Shown piece by piece: positions 1-5,999 of a stretch of 5,999 nt of DNA (positions within the stretch are counted from its first letter, which is position 1; every line of letters begins with the position of its first letter). Where the stretch lies: NCBI GenBank assembly GCA_902766215.1, contig CACXCV010000144.1, positions 1 through 5,999 of the forward strand, in the 5' to 3' direction. A program made the translations under genes and the position numbers. The DNA comes from Oscillospiraceae bacterium (GTDB lineage Bacteria; Bacillota; Clostridia; Oscillospirales; Oscillospiraceae). The notes beneath the pieces were generated by a model. The model was not told the origin of the DNA. It saw nothing but the letters and a program-made list of their open reading frames with translations, and did not search any database.

Positions 1-634
1 CAACGCCGAAGCGCCCATCGTCACCACCCCCTGGGATCAGCTGACCGGCGCCCAGCTGCTGGAGGCCATGGAGCAGCAGGACACCCTCAAGGCCGAGCTG
101 ATCCGCCTGGCTGAAGAGGCCCGGCACGACGAAGAATGTGACGACGACGACTGCTGCTGCCATGATCATCATCATGACCATGACGAGCATGAGCATGAGC
201 ATCACCACGACCACGATCATGACGAGCACGAGCATCATCACGACCACGAGCACGACGAGCATGATCATCACCACGACCACGAGCACGACGAGCATGATCA
301 TCATCATGACCACGATCATGACGAGCACGTGCATCATCATCACCACCATCACGCCGACGAGGTCTTTACCAGCTGGGGCGTGGAAACGCCGAAGAAGTTC
401 ACCAAGGAAGAAATCCAGCACGCGCTGGAGTCGCTGCAGGACGCCGCGGCCTATGGCAGCATCCTGCGCGCCAAGGGCATTGTCCCCGCCGCCGACGGAA
501 GCTGGATTCACTTTGACTATGTGCCCGGCGAGCCGGACGTCCGCAGCGGCGCGGCGTCGATCACCGGCCGCCTGTGCGTCATCGGCGCGCAGCTGAACGA
601 GGCCGCGCTGGCCGAACTGTTTGGGGTGGCATAA
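1..634 (+). CDS. COG0523/CobW-family GTPase, C-terminal part (5' end outside window), His-rich metal-binding insert
   Basis: The reading frame is open from base 2, giving 210 visible residues that end at TAA 632-634. The ATG at 68 is internal, because the 22 codons before it read as ordinary protein (ending in LTGAQLLEA), so the gene starts upstream and the P-loop domain is not visible. In order, the fragment shows an acidic linker, a Cys cluster (Cys46 and Cys51-53), a His/Asp/Glu repeat (about residues 54-117, with 38 His in 64 residues), and a CobW C-terminal domain (about 119-208). That domain is recognised from the pattern ILRAKGIV...W..FDYVPGE...G.LCVIG..LNE..L..LFG. Family members (YciC/ZagA, CobW, ZNG1) are GTP-dependent metallochaperones or insertases, and His-rich stretches in them bind Zn, Co or Ni. 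A cytoplasmic zinc-delivery or storage role is inferred; the metal cannot be read from sequence. It abuts the next GTPase gene, which suggests co-translation. Confidence 0.85.
   Translation, partial: NAEAPIVTTPWDQLTGAQLLEAMEQQDTLKAELIRLAEEARHDEECDDDDCCCHDHHHDHDEHEHEHHHDHDHDEHEHHHDHEHDEHDHHHDHEHDEHDHHHDHDHDEHVHHHHHHHADEVFTSWGVETPKKFTKEEIQHALESLQDAAAYGSILRAKGIVPAADGSWIHFDYVPGEPDVRSGAASITGRLCVIGAQLNEAALAELFGVA
167..352 (+). repeat. Five 33-bp in-frame tandem repeats encoding an 11-residue His-rich unit, plus a seven-His tail
   Basis: Units begin at 167, 200, 233, 266 and 299 and encode variants of HHHDHEHDEHD. Units three and four (233-265 and 266-298) encode identical peptides and differ at one base. 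A run of seven His codons (332-352) follows. The repeat stays exactly in frame in the GTPase gene, so it is a protein-level metal-binding array and not a non-coding repeat. Copy number is likely to vary between strains through slippage or unequal recombination. Confidence 0.85.
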
Positions 635-1570
635 ATGGCGGTACCGGTATATCTGTTTACAGGCTTTCTTGACTCGGGCAAAACCAAGTTCATGCAGGAA
701 ACGCTGGAGGATCCCCGCTTTAACACCGGCGAAAACACCCTTTTGCTGGTCTGCGAAGAGGGCGAAGAGGAATATGATCAGAAAAAGATGCGCTGCGGCA
801 ACGTGGCCGTCGAGGTCATTGAAAACGAGTCCGACCTGACGCCCGAGCACCTGGCGGCGCTGCTGGCCCGGGCCGACGCCGACCGTGTGATGGTCGAATA
901 CAACGGCATGTGGCTGCTGCGCTCGCTGATCAACGGCATGCCCGAGGACTGGACCATCTATCAGGAGATGATGTTCTGCGACGCCCGCACCTTCCTCAGC
1001 TACAACGCCAACATGCGCCAGCTGGTTGCCGACAAGCTGGCCGGCTGCGAGATGGTGGTGTTCAACCGGGCGGACAGCTCCGTCGACCGCGCCGCGTTTC
1101 ACAGCATCGTGCGCAGCGTGACCCGCGCAGCCAGCATCGTCTATGAGGACCCCATGGGCAACGCCGAGTATGACGACATCGAGGATCCCCTGCCCTTTGA
1201 TGTCGACGCCCCGATCATTGAGATCAAGGATGAGGACTATGCCATCTGGTACTATGACCTCACGGATAAGATGGACGAGTACAACGGCAAAACGGTGCGC
1301 TTCAAGGGCCGCGTGGCCACCGGCAAGGGCCTGCCCAAGGGTTGCTTTGCCATCGGGCGGCACATTATGACCTGCTGCGCCGAGGATGTGCAGTTCACCG
1401 CGCTCATCTGCAACTGGCCCGAGGAAATGCGCGCCAAGGAGTGGGTCACCGTCACAGCCAAGATCAGCGTTCAGTTTCACAAATCCTATAAGCGCCGCGG
1501 CACCGTGCTCAACGCCATCTCCGTAGAGCCGGCCCAGCCGCCCGCGCAGGAGGTCTGCCAGCTGTACTGA
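635..1570 (+). CDS. CobW-like P-loop GTPase fused to a YcgQ/TIGR03943 (DUF1980)-like C-terminal domain
   Basis: 311 residues. The start ATG directly follows the upstream TAA, with GGGG at 623-626 as a plausible ribosome site. Residues 1-170 resemble the COG0523 G domain: Walker A TGFLDSGKT (9-17), a CEEGEEEYD segment (40-48), VMVEYNGMW (86-93) where the family usually has an E-T-T-G motif, and FNRAD (143-147) in the place of NKxD. The usual CxCC metal motif is missing; only Cys40 and Cys54 lie nearby. An acidic linker (about 171-195) leads to residues 205-311, which resemble the C-terminal domain of YcgQ-type proteins (GKTVRFKGRV, then GRHIMTCCAEDV at 241-252, then a beta-rich tail). In Bacillus, YcgQ works with permease YcgR in a zinc-responsive locus. 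A soluble metal-handling partner of the upstream GTPase is inferred. There is no signal peptide or membrane segment. The family call is firm for the G domain and good, but made from memory, for the C-terminal domain. Confidence 0.78.
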   Translation: MAVPVYLFTGFLDSGKTKFMQETLEDPRFNTGENTLLLVCEEGEEEYDQKKMRCGNVAVEVIENESDLTPEHLAALLARADADRVMVEYNGMWLLRSLINGMPEDWTIYQEMMFCDARTFLSYNANMRQLVADKLAGCEMVVFNRADSSVDRAAFHSIVRSVTRAASIVYEDPMGNAEYDDIEDPLPFDVDAPIIEIKDEDYAIWYYDLTDKMDEYNGKTVRFKGRVATGKGLPKGCFAIGRHIMTCCAEDVQFTALICNWPEEMRAKEWVTVTAKISVQFHKSYKRRGTVLNAISVEPAQPPAQEVCQLY

Positions 1571-1614
1571 GCCGGCAGGCACGTGCATCAAACCGGAATT
1601 CCAACCATACAGCA

Positions 1615-1651
1615 AGAGCCGGGACTGCAATGCAGTCCCGGCTCTGTTTTT
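1615..1651 (+). terminator. Rho-independent terminator of the GTPase operon
   Basis: A perfect 14-bp stem (1615-1628 with 1632-1645, core GAGCCGGGACTGC) closes a 3-nt loop and is followed by G and five T (1647-1651), 45 bp after the stop of the fusion gene. On the minus strand the stem is not followed by a T run, so it would be a weak terminator for the converging ftsEX operon. No other hairpin for that operon was seen between 1571 and 1681. Confidence 0.9.
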
Positions 1652-1681
1652 CATCTTACGCAGCGGCATGGCCGCAGCCAG

Positions 1682-1889
1682 TTAGGAATCTGCGTCGTCC
1701 GGCCCTGAATCTGCCGGCTCGTCCGGCTCTTCCTGCTGCGCCGGCTGCCTGCCGTTCAGCGCATAGAGGATGCAGCCGCCCATGGCCATCACCGGCAGCA
1801 GCATGCGAAACATGAACTGCCGTCCTCCAGGTAGACATCAGCCACCAGGCCAGCGCCGTGAGAATCAGCGCGTCGCGCACACGAATCAC
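1682..1889 (-). pseudogene. Small membrane-protein gene, apparently broken by two single-base deletions
   Basis: A GTG start (1889-1887) overlaps the TGA of the S41 peptidase gene as GTGA and has a good ribosome site. The first frame reads MIRVRDALILTALA to about 1848. From 1848 to 1817 the coding-like text is in another frame (LVADVYLEDGS), and from 1816 to TAA 1684-1682 in the third (FMFRMLLPVMAMGGCILYAL, then an acidic Pro-rich tail). Adding one C near 1848 and one T near 1815 gives a continuous 69-residue protein with two membrane segments and an acidic C-terminus. Read literally, the first frame runs to 1656 as a Gly/Ala/Arg-rich tail that looks non-coding. An alternative is an intact 43-residue gene from ATG 1813 to 1682, with GGAGG at 1824-1828. 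I do not recognise the family. Its place at the operon end suggests an envelope role, but this is only inference. Both breaks fall at short homopolymers, so sequencing error is possible. Confidence 0.5.
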
Positions 1890-3103
1890 CGCTGGTCACT
1901 CCCCTCGTCCGTCTGCAGCGCGTCCAGCGCGGCAAGGATCTGCTTGTCGTCCTGCCAATCCAGCAGGCCGTAGTACTGGTTCACATAGTCCTCGCTGCCC
2001 AGCTCCACATAAACGTCCGGCTCGATGCCGACGCCCACCAGGCTCTTGTCCTGGGGCGTGCGGTATTCGCCGGTGGAGATGGCAATGGCCGAGCCGTCGG
2101 TCAGGTAGAAGGTGTTCTGATAGTATCCCTTGCCCGAGGTGCCGGTGCCAATCACGGTCGCCCAGTCATATTCCTGCAGGGCCACGGCAAAGAACTCCGC
2201 CGCCGAATAGCTGTCGCGGTTGACCAGCACGGCCATGGGCATGGACAGGCAGTCTTTGTCGGAATAGTCCACCTCGCTCTTGCCGTCATAGGAGGTCGAG
2301 CGGAACAGCGGGCCTTCTGGCAGGAGGTAGTCCAGCAGCTTGACCAGCTCGTGCTTCAGCCCGCCGGGGTTGTTGCGCACGTCAAACACCAGTGCCCTGG
2401 CCCCGGCCTCGTGCGCCGCCTCGATGGCGGCAATGGCGTCGCGGCAGGAGTTGGTGTCAAAGTTTGCAATCTGAATCAGCGCCGTGTCGTCGCGCAGCAT
2501 GTTCCAGCTGACAATCTGCGTCTCCACCTTGGTCCGGGTCAGGGTGACGTCATAGGACTCGCCGTCGCGGCAGAAGGTCAGCTCCACCGTGGTGCCCGCC
2601 TCGCCGCGGACACGGTTTTTTGTCTCGTCCATGCCCAGCTCCCAAGCGTTGGCCCCGCCGACGGCAATCAACTTGTCGCCGGGCTGCACGCCTGCTGCCT
2701 CCGCCGGGCCGCCGGCATTGACCAGCGTCACGGTAAAGCCATCCTCCGCCTCGTTGGCGCGGATGGTGATGCCCACGCCCACATAGGCGTTTTCCATCTT
2801 TTCTGTGTAGCTTGCCAGATCCTCGGCGCTGATATAATAGCTCCAGCGGTCGCCCGTGCCGGAGATCAGGCCCGAGGCCGCGCCATCCATCAGCTGGGGC
2901 TCATCCAGGTCGCCGACAAAATAATAGTCGAGATAGGCCCGGATCTCGTCCAGCTTGTCATAGTCGCCCGGCTCCGCCGCCGCAGGATAGTGCGCCCCGC
3001 CGGGCAGATAGGGGCTGGCCCACACATAGCACAGCACCCCGCCGACCGCCATGCCGCAAAGCACCAAGATGCAGACGGACAATATGCCAAAACGTTTTTT
3101 CAT
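1886..3103 (-). CDS. S41-family C-terminal processing peptidase (CtpA/CtpB-type) with PDZ domain
   Basis: 405 residues, near the usual size for CtpB-type proteases. An N-terminal signal anchor (residues 7-27, after MKKR) places the enzyme outside the membrane. A PDZ domain spans about 104-190 (YVGVGITI, then GGPAEAAGVQPGDKLIAVGG). The S41 protease core follows, with DVRNNPGG (241-248), DSYSAAEFF (297-305; Ser300 is the likely nucleophile) and TSGKGYYQ (322-329; Lys325 and Gln329 match the catalytic Lys and Gln of the family). These enzymes cleave protein C-termini, with substrate access controlled by PDZ. In Bacillus subtilis, ctpB also follows ftsEX. Here the gene lies 10 bp after an M23 hydrolase gene, so trimming or turnover of a wall-hydrolase partner is a reasonable inference. 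The ATG at 3103 is chosen because it precedes the Lys/Arg-hydrophobic anchor and has GAGGTG 6 nt upstream. The frame is open to 3241, but those codons lie over the M23 gene and look non-coding. Confidence 0.92.
   Translation of the reverse strand: MKKRFGILSVCILVLCGMAVGGVLCYVWASPYLPGGAHYPAAAEPGDYDKLDEIRAYLDYYFVGDLDEPQLMDGAASGLISGTGDRWSYYISAEDLASYTEKMENAYVGVGITIRANEAEDGFTVTLVNAGGPAEAAGVQPGDKLIAVGGANAWELGMDETKNRVRGEAGTTVELTFCRDGESYDVTLTRTKVETQIVSWNMLRDDTALIQIANFDTNSCRDAIAAIEAAHEAGARALVFDVRNNPGGLKHELVKLLDYLLPEGPLFRSTSYDGKSEVDYSDKDCLSMPMAVLVNRDSYSAAEFFAVALQEYDWATVIGTGTSGKGYYQNTFYLTDGSAIAISTGEYRTPQDKSLVGVGIEPDVYVELGSEDYVNQYYGLLDWQDDKQILAALDALQTDEGSDQR
1899..1906 (-). promoter_or_regulatory. Ribosome-binding site for the small membrane-protein gene
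   Basis: GAGGGGAG on the minus strand ends 9 nt before the GTG at 1889. It lies inside the last codons of the S41 peptidase gene and supports a real translation start there, even though the frame that follows is broken. Confidence 0.55.
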
Positions 3104-3109
3104 CCCTGA

Positions 3110-3115
3110 CACCTC
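3110..3115 (-). promoter_or_regulatory. Ribosome-binding site of the S41 peptidase gene
   Basis: GAGGTG on the minus strand lies 6 nt before ATG 3103 and overlaps the TGA stop of the M23 gene (3116-3114). It fixes the S41 start and suggests that ribosomes ending on the M23 gene re-initiate here. Confidence 0.7.
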
Positions 3116-4352
3116 ACGACACGCTGACATACTCCATCGGATTGACGGTGCTGCCGTTGACATAGATTTCAAAGTGCAGATGCGGCCCGGTGGAAAGGCC
3201 GGTCGTGCCCACATAGCCGATGACCGAACCCTGGGAAACATAGTCGCCCACCGACACGGCGCGGCTGCTCATATGCGCATACAGCGTGGAGGTGCCGTCG
3301 CTGTGCTGAATGGTCACATAGTTGCCGTTGACCGAGGCCATGGTGGACTGCACCACCGTGCCGGACTTGGCCGCATAGATGGATGTACCGCTAGCCGCCG
3401 CCAGATCCACGCCATAGTGGAACTTGTATTCGCCGCTGACAGGATGATACCGATAGCCATAGGGACAGCTGACATAGGCCGTGCCGGAGGGCAGCGGGAA
3501 CAGGAAGCCGCTGGCCGAGGCCGTGCCGGAGCTCGGAGCGCTGCTGGCAGCATTCTCCCGCTGCACGGCCTTGTTATAGTCGCTCAGCAGCGCCAGCGAC
3601 TGGGCACGCAGCTCGGCCTCCATCTTGGACGCCTCGTCCTCGGCGGCCAGCAGCAGCTCGTTGTCAGCGCACAGCTCGAGGATCAACTCGTCCACCTCGG
3701 CGCGCTTTTCGCTCAGAAGGGTCTGCTTTTCCTCCAGCTCGGCCTGCTTGGCGCTGCGCTCGACGCGCTTGGTCTCCAGCGCGTCCTGCTCCCGCTCCAC
3801 GCGGGCGCGGGCCTCGGCCAGCTGCTCCTGCATCAGCTGATCCGCCTTGCTGATGTCGGCGATCATCGCCAGCTGATCCAGCAGGTCGGACAGGCTGCTG
3901 GCGCGGAAAATCACCGACCAATAGCTTTCCTCGCCGTTTTCTTCCATGGCGCGCAGGCGGGTTTTATACTGCTCGGTCTTGGCCGCCTCGGCAGCAACCG
4001 CCTCGTCCACCTCAGCCTGCTTGGCCGCAATCTCCAGATTCAGGTTTTGCAGCTCGGCCTTGATCTGGTCAATTTCGTCCTCCAGCAGGACGATCGCCTG
4101 GTCGATGTTCAGCTTTTTCTGCACCGCTTCCAATGCCTGCTGCTGCTTTTCCTCCGCCTGGCTGTGCAGATCGTCTGCCTGCTGGGCATAGTCGTCCGCC
4201 TGGTTGTCCAGCTCGTTCATCTCGCCGGCAATATCCTTGGACGACCGGGCCAGCGTGCTGCCAATCAGACTCAGCAGCAGGCTGGCCATCAGGCTGATCA
4301 CCAAAATCGCCGCCATCACCGTTGCCAAACGGCGTTTTGTCTTTTGGGACAT
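3114..4352 (-). CDS. Membrane-anchored coiled-coil M23 peptidoglycan endopeptidase (PcsB/EnvC/CwlO-like FtsEX effector)
   Basis: 412 residues. A basic N-terminus (KTKRR) and hydrophobic segment (about 10-32) form a signal peptide or anchor. Residues 37-265 are almost all Glu/Gln/Ala/Lys/Leu heptads in two coiled-coil stretches, with a less regular centre (YWSVIFRASSLSDLLDQL, 144-161) typical of FtsEX-activated hydrolases. A Ser/Ala linker (about 269-281) leads to an intact LytM/M23 domain (282-412): FHYGVD gives His312 and Asp316, LYAH gives His360, and GPHLHFE gives His391 and His393. By analogy with LytM, His312, Asp316 and His393 bind zinc, while His360 and His391 are catalytic. An active D,D- or D,L-endopeptidase cutting peptide crossbridges is therefore likely, kept inactive by the coiled coil until FtsX engages it. 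The immediate ftsE-ftsX context upstream supports this. Translation starts at ATG 4352 with GGAGG six bases before it. The exact subfamily is not assigned. Confidence 0.92.
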   Translation of the reverse strand: MSQKTKRRLATVMAAILVISLMASLLLSLIGSTLARSSKDIAGEMNELDNQADDYAQQADDLHSQAEEKQQQALEAVQKKLNIDQAIVLLEDEIDQIKAELQNLNLEIAAKQAEVDEAVAAEAAKTEQYKTRLRAMEENGEESYWSVIFRASSLSDLLDQLAMIADISKADQLMQEQLAEARARVEREQDALETKRVERSAKQAELEEKQTLLSEKRAEVDELILELCADNELLLAAEDEASKMEAELRAQSLALLSDYNKAVQRENAASSAPSSGTASASGFLFPLPSGTAYVSCPYGYRYHPVSGEYKFHYGVDLAAASGTSIYAAKSGTVVQSTMASVNGNYVTIQHSDGTSTLYAHMSSRAVSVGDYVSQGSVIGYVGTTGLSTGPHLHFEIYVNGSTVNPMEYVSVS

Positions 4353-4358
4353 GATAAA

Positions 4359-4363
4359 CCTCC
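4359..4363 (-). promoter_or_regulatory. Ribosome-binding site of the M23 peptidase gene
   Basis: A perfect GGAGG on the minus strand lies 6 nt before ATG 4352, within the 27-bp gap after ftsX. This is the strongest ribosome site in the operon, which fits a secreted effector needed in more copies than the FtsEX transporter (inference). Confidence 0.75.
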
Positions 4364-4379
4364 AATCGGGAATCGCAAA

Positions 4380-5270
4380 TTACACCTTCAGGAACCGGCG
4401 GATCGACAGCAGGCTGCCCAGCACGCCGATAAGCAGGCCGCCGAACAGGCAGGTAGCCCCCACAAACCACGCCATGTCCCCAAAGGGCACCGTGGACAGA
4501 ATCCGCAGGGAATCCATCGCCGCAATGCGCGAACATACCAGATTATAGAGCAGCCACTGCAGGAAGAAGGATGCCACTGCGCCCAGCAGGCCCAGAATCA
4601 TGCCCTCGATGACAAACGGCCAGCGGATAAACCAGTTGGTCGCGCCCACCATACGCATGATGCCAATTTCCTCGCGCCGGCTCAGCAGCGCCATCTTGAT
4701 CGTGTTGCTGATAATAAACAGCGACACGATGACCAGAATGCCGATGACAATGCCCGACACCCAGGCCAGAATGGCCCGGATGGTCGCAAACCCGTCGGCC
4801 AGCTCCTGATGTGCCGTCACCTCGGCCACGCCGTCGATGGCGCGCAGGGCGTTCTCGGTCTCCTGCAGGCGGGACAGATCCTCCAGATACACCAGATATC
4901 GGTCGCGGAAGGTGTCCGCCTCGATGCCGTCAAAGGTGTTGCTGTCGGCATATTTGGCCTTAAAGCTTTCCAGCGCCTGCTCACGGGTGACAAAGTCGGC
5001 CCGCAGAATGTTGTCCACGCGGTTGATCTTCGAGCCGACGCTCCGCGCCTCCGCGGTGGTATAGTTCTCGTCGATATAGACCAGAATTTCGCTGTCCTGC
5101 TCATAGCGGTCAAGCATGGCGTTGACATTGACCAGCAGCATGACAAAGATACCCATAATCAGCATACAGGCCACAATGATGCATACCGCGGCAAAGGACA
5201 TAAACCGGTGTACGCCCACGCCGTGAACGCCCTCGCGCAGGTAATAGGTAAAGTTGTTCCGACTTTTCAT
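4380..5270 (-). CDS. ftsX: Cell-division ABC transporter-like membrane protein FtsX
   Basis: 296 residues, the normal FtsX length. The topology is typical: a short cytoplasmic N-terminus (YYLREGVHGV), TM1 (about 24-48), a large extracytoplasmic loop (about 50-163), TM2 (about 166-191), a cytoplasmic segment with RREEIGIMRMVGAT (198-211, the conserved FtsX/MacB-type motif), TM3 (about 217-242), a short outer loop, TM4 (about 266-289) and a basic end (RRFLKV). FtsX pairs with FtsE as a type VII-like mechanotransmission ABC complex that does not move substrate. It passes ATP-driven motion through the outer loop to a wall hydrolase, here very probably the M23 protein encoded next. The start ATG (5270) overlaps the ftsE TGA by 4 bp, so the two subunits are translationally coupled. 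The membrane segments were judged by eye. Confidence 0.95.
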   Translation of the reverse strand: MKSRNNFTYYLREGVHGVGVHRFMSFAAVCIIVACMLIMGIFVMLLVNVNAMLDRYEQDSEILVYIDENYTTAEARSVGSKINRVDNILRADFVTREQALESFKAKYADSNTFDGIEADTFRDRYLVYLEDLSRLQETENALRAIDGVAEVTAHQELADGFATIRAILAWVSGIVIGILVIVSLFIISNTIKMALLSRREEIGIMRMVGATNWFIRWPFVIEGMILGLLGAVASFFLQWLLYNLVCSRIAAMDSLRILSTVPFGDMAWFVGATCLFGGLLIGVLGSLLSIRRFLKV

Positions 5271-5947
5271 AATCCGTACACCCCATCCTGCTCGTCTCTG
5301 ATAATGGTGCCGTTCATAATCGTCACAACCCGCTTGGAAAACCGGTTGACCAGGTCGCGCTCGTGGGTCACCACCAGCATGGTGGTGCCCAGCTGGTTGA
5401 TGCGCTCAAGCAGCTGCATGGTCTCCAGGCTCATCGAGGGATCGAGATTGCCGGTCGGCTCGTCGGCAATGATCGCCTGCGGCCGGTTGACGAGCGCCCG
5501 CGCAATGGCCACGCGCTGCTGCTCGCCGCCGGACAGCTCGCGGGGAAAGCGGTCCTCCTTCCCCTCCAGGCCGACCAGCTCGAGCATGGCCGGCACGCGG
5601 CGCTGAATGGCCTTTTCCCGCGCGCCGATCACGCGCATGGCAAAGGCGACGTTTTCAAACACCGTCTTGTCCGCAATCAGGCGGAAATCCTGAAAAATAA
5701 CGCCCATGGTGCGGCGGACATAGGGAATCTTCCGCCGCTTGATCTTGCCCAGATCATAGCCGTTGACCGTAATGCTGCCGGAGGTGGGCGTCAGCTCCGC
5801 CGTCAGCAGCTTGATAATCGTGGATTTGCCCGAGCCGGACGGCCCGACCAGAAACACAAACTCGCCGTCGTCGATCCGGAGATTGACATCGTCCAGTGCC
5901 ACCGTATCAATCTCGTAGGACTTGGAAACATCCCTCAGTTCAATCAT
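5267..5947 (-). CDS. ftsE: Cell-division ATP-binding protein FtsE
   Basis: 226 residues, full length for FtsE. All ABC ATPase motifs are intact: Walker A GPSGSGKST (35-43), Q-loop in IFQDFRL (84-90, the FtsE-typical form), signature LSGGEQQR (138-145), Walker B IIADEPTGNLD (159-169, with Asp162 and Glu163) and H-loop His195 in VVTHERDLV. It is the cytoplasmic ATPase that drives FtsX at the division or elongation site. The start ATG 5947 overlaps the stop of an upstream gene by 4 bp, with no clear ribosome site, so translation probably depends on coupling. No other start codon in this frame is visible upstream. Its end overlaps ftsX by 4 bp. The chemistry is certain; the FtsE name rests on the FQDFRL motif and the adjacent ftsX. 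Confidence 0.96.
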   Translation of the reverse strand: MIELRDVSKSYEIDTVALDDVNLRIDDGEFVFLVGPSGSGKSTIIKLLTAELTPTSGSITVNGYDLGKIKRRKIPYVRRTMGVIFQDFRLIADKTVFENVAFAMRVIGAREKAIQRRVPAMLELVGLEGKEDRFPRELSGGEQQRVAIARALVNRPQAIIADEPTGNLDPSMSLETMQLLERINQLGTTMLVVTHERDLVNRFSKRVVTIMNGTIIRDEQDGVYGL

Positions 5948-5999
5948 CGGTTCATCATCGGAAGCTCGCGGGAGTTGAGGTATTTCTTGACCATCAGCG
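5944..5999 (-). CDS. C-terminal tail of an unidentified upstream gene in the ftsEX operon
   Basis: The last 17 codons are visible (LMVKKYLNSRELPMMNR), ending at TGA 5946-5944, which overlaps the ftsE ATG as ATGA. The frame shows G/C-rich third positions like the neighbours, and the 4-bp overlap matches the ftsE-ftsX junction, so it is probably a real gene end. The tail is too short to assign a family. It shows that the ftsE promoter lies farther upstream, outside the window. Confidence 0.55.
   Translation of the reverse strand, partial: LMVKKYLNSRELPMMNR

Noticed and set aside
167..352. CRISPR-like or non-coding tandem repeat
   Set aside because: Units are directly adjacent, 33 bp long, in frame, and vary mostly at synonymous or Asp/Glu positions. 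There are no spacers.
138..596. A Thr/Met/Ile-rich frame over the His repeat
   Set aside because: It is the shifted reading of CAT/CAC/GAC/GAG codons and has no domain or translation signal.
68..634. An independent His-rich gene starting at ATG 68
   Set aside because: The same frame is open to the window edge with protein-like sequence, and the C-terminal domain is that of a CobW GTPase, so the ATG is internal. No ribosome site stands before it at a suitable distance.
1656..1889. A 77-residue protein read straight through from GTG 1889
   Set aside because: Only the first 14 or so residues look coding. The rest is Gly/Ala/Arg-rich text, while the better coding signal moves to the other two frames.
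3104..3241. A longer N-terminus for the S41 peptidase starting at 3241
   Set aside because: It would overlap the catalytic end of the M23 gene by 128 bp and its residues look like out-of-frame text. The start at 3103 has a ribosome site and a proper signal anchor.
3051..5606. A very long open frame on the plus strand (851 codons) opposite ftsX and the M23 gene, and a shorter one at 2351-3109
   Set aside because: The sense genes carry complete ABC, FtsX, M23 and S41 motifs. Strong G/C preference at their third positions removes stop codons from the opposite strand. The antisense proteins are low-complexity Gln/His/Leu/Arg text with no recognisable domain.

Overview
The window looks like chromosomal DNA of a GC-rich, low-oxygen Firmicute, probably a gut clostridium of the Oscillospiraceae/Ruminococcaceae type. 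This rests on family resemblance, the gene order ftsE-ftsX-M23 peptidase-S41 peptidase, good Shine-Dalgarno sites and strong G/C preference at third codon positions. No database search was possible, so the taxonomic call is an inference. No RNA genes, insertion sequences, CRISPR arrays or phage genes were seen.

Left part (1-1570, plus strand): two adjacent metal-type GTPase genes. The first, cut by the window edge, is the C-terminal part of a COG0523/CobW-family protein. It carries a Cys cluster, a five-copy 11-residue His/Asp/Glu repeat and a CobW C-terminal domain. The second starts on the base after the first one's stop codon. It has a CobW-like P-loop domain joined to a domain resembling the C-terminus of the YcgQ/TIGR03943 (DUF1980) proteins. 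Together they suggest a transition-metal (probably zinc) handling module. A strong intrinsic terminator follows (1615-1651).

Right part (1682-5999, minus strand, converging on the first unit): a tightly packed cell-division and wall-remodelling operon. In transcription order it holds the tail of an unidentified gene, ftsE (ABC ATPase), ftsX (membrane partner), a membrane-anchored coiled-coil M23 peptidase of the PcsB/EnvC/CwlO type, a PDZ-containing S41 (CtpA/CtpB-type) serine peptidase, and a small membrane-protein gene that appears broken by two single-base frameshifts. The likely logic is that FtsE ATP hydrolysis drives FtsX, which activates the M23 peptidoglycan hydrolase outside the membrane. 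The S41 protease may process or turn over a partner. Gene ends overlap by 4 bp at three junctions and the other gaps are 10 and 27 bp, so this is almost certainly one transcript whose promoter lies upstream of the window.

The observations most worth a second look are the GTPase-DUF1980 fusion with altered GTPase motifs, the regular 33-bp His-rich repeat next to it, and the small gene at the end of the ftsEX operon that can be restored to one continuous 69-residue protein by adding one base at each of two homopolymer sites.
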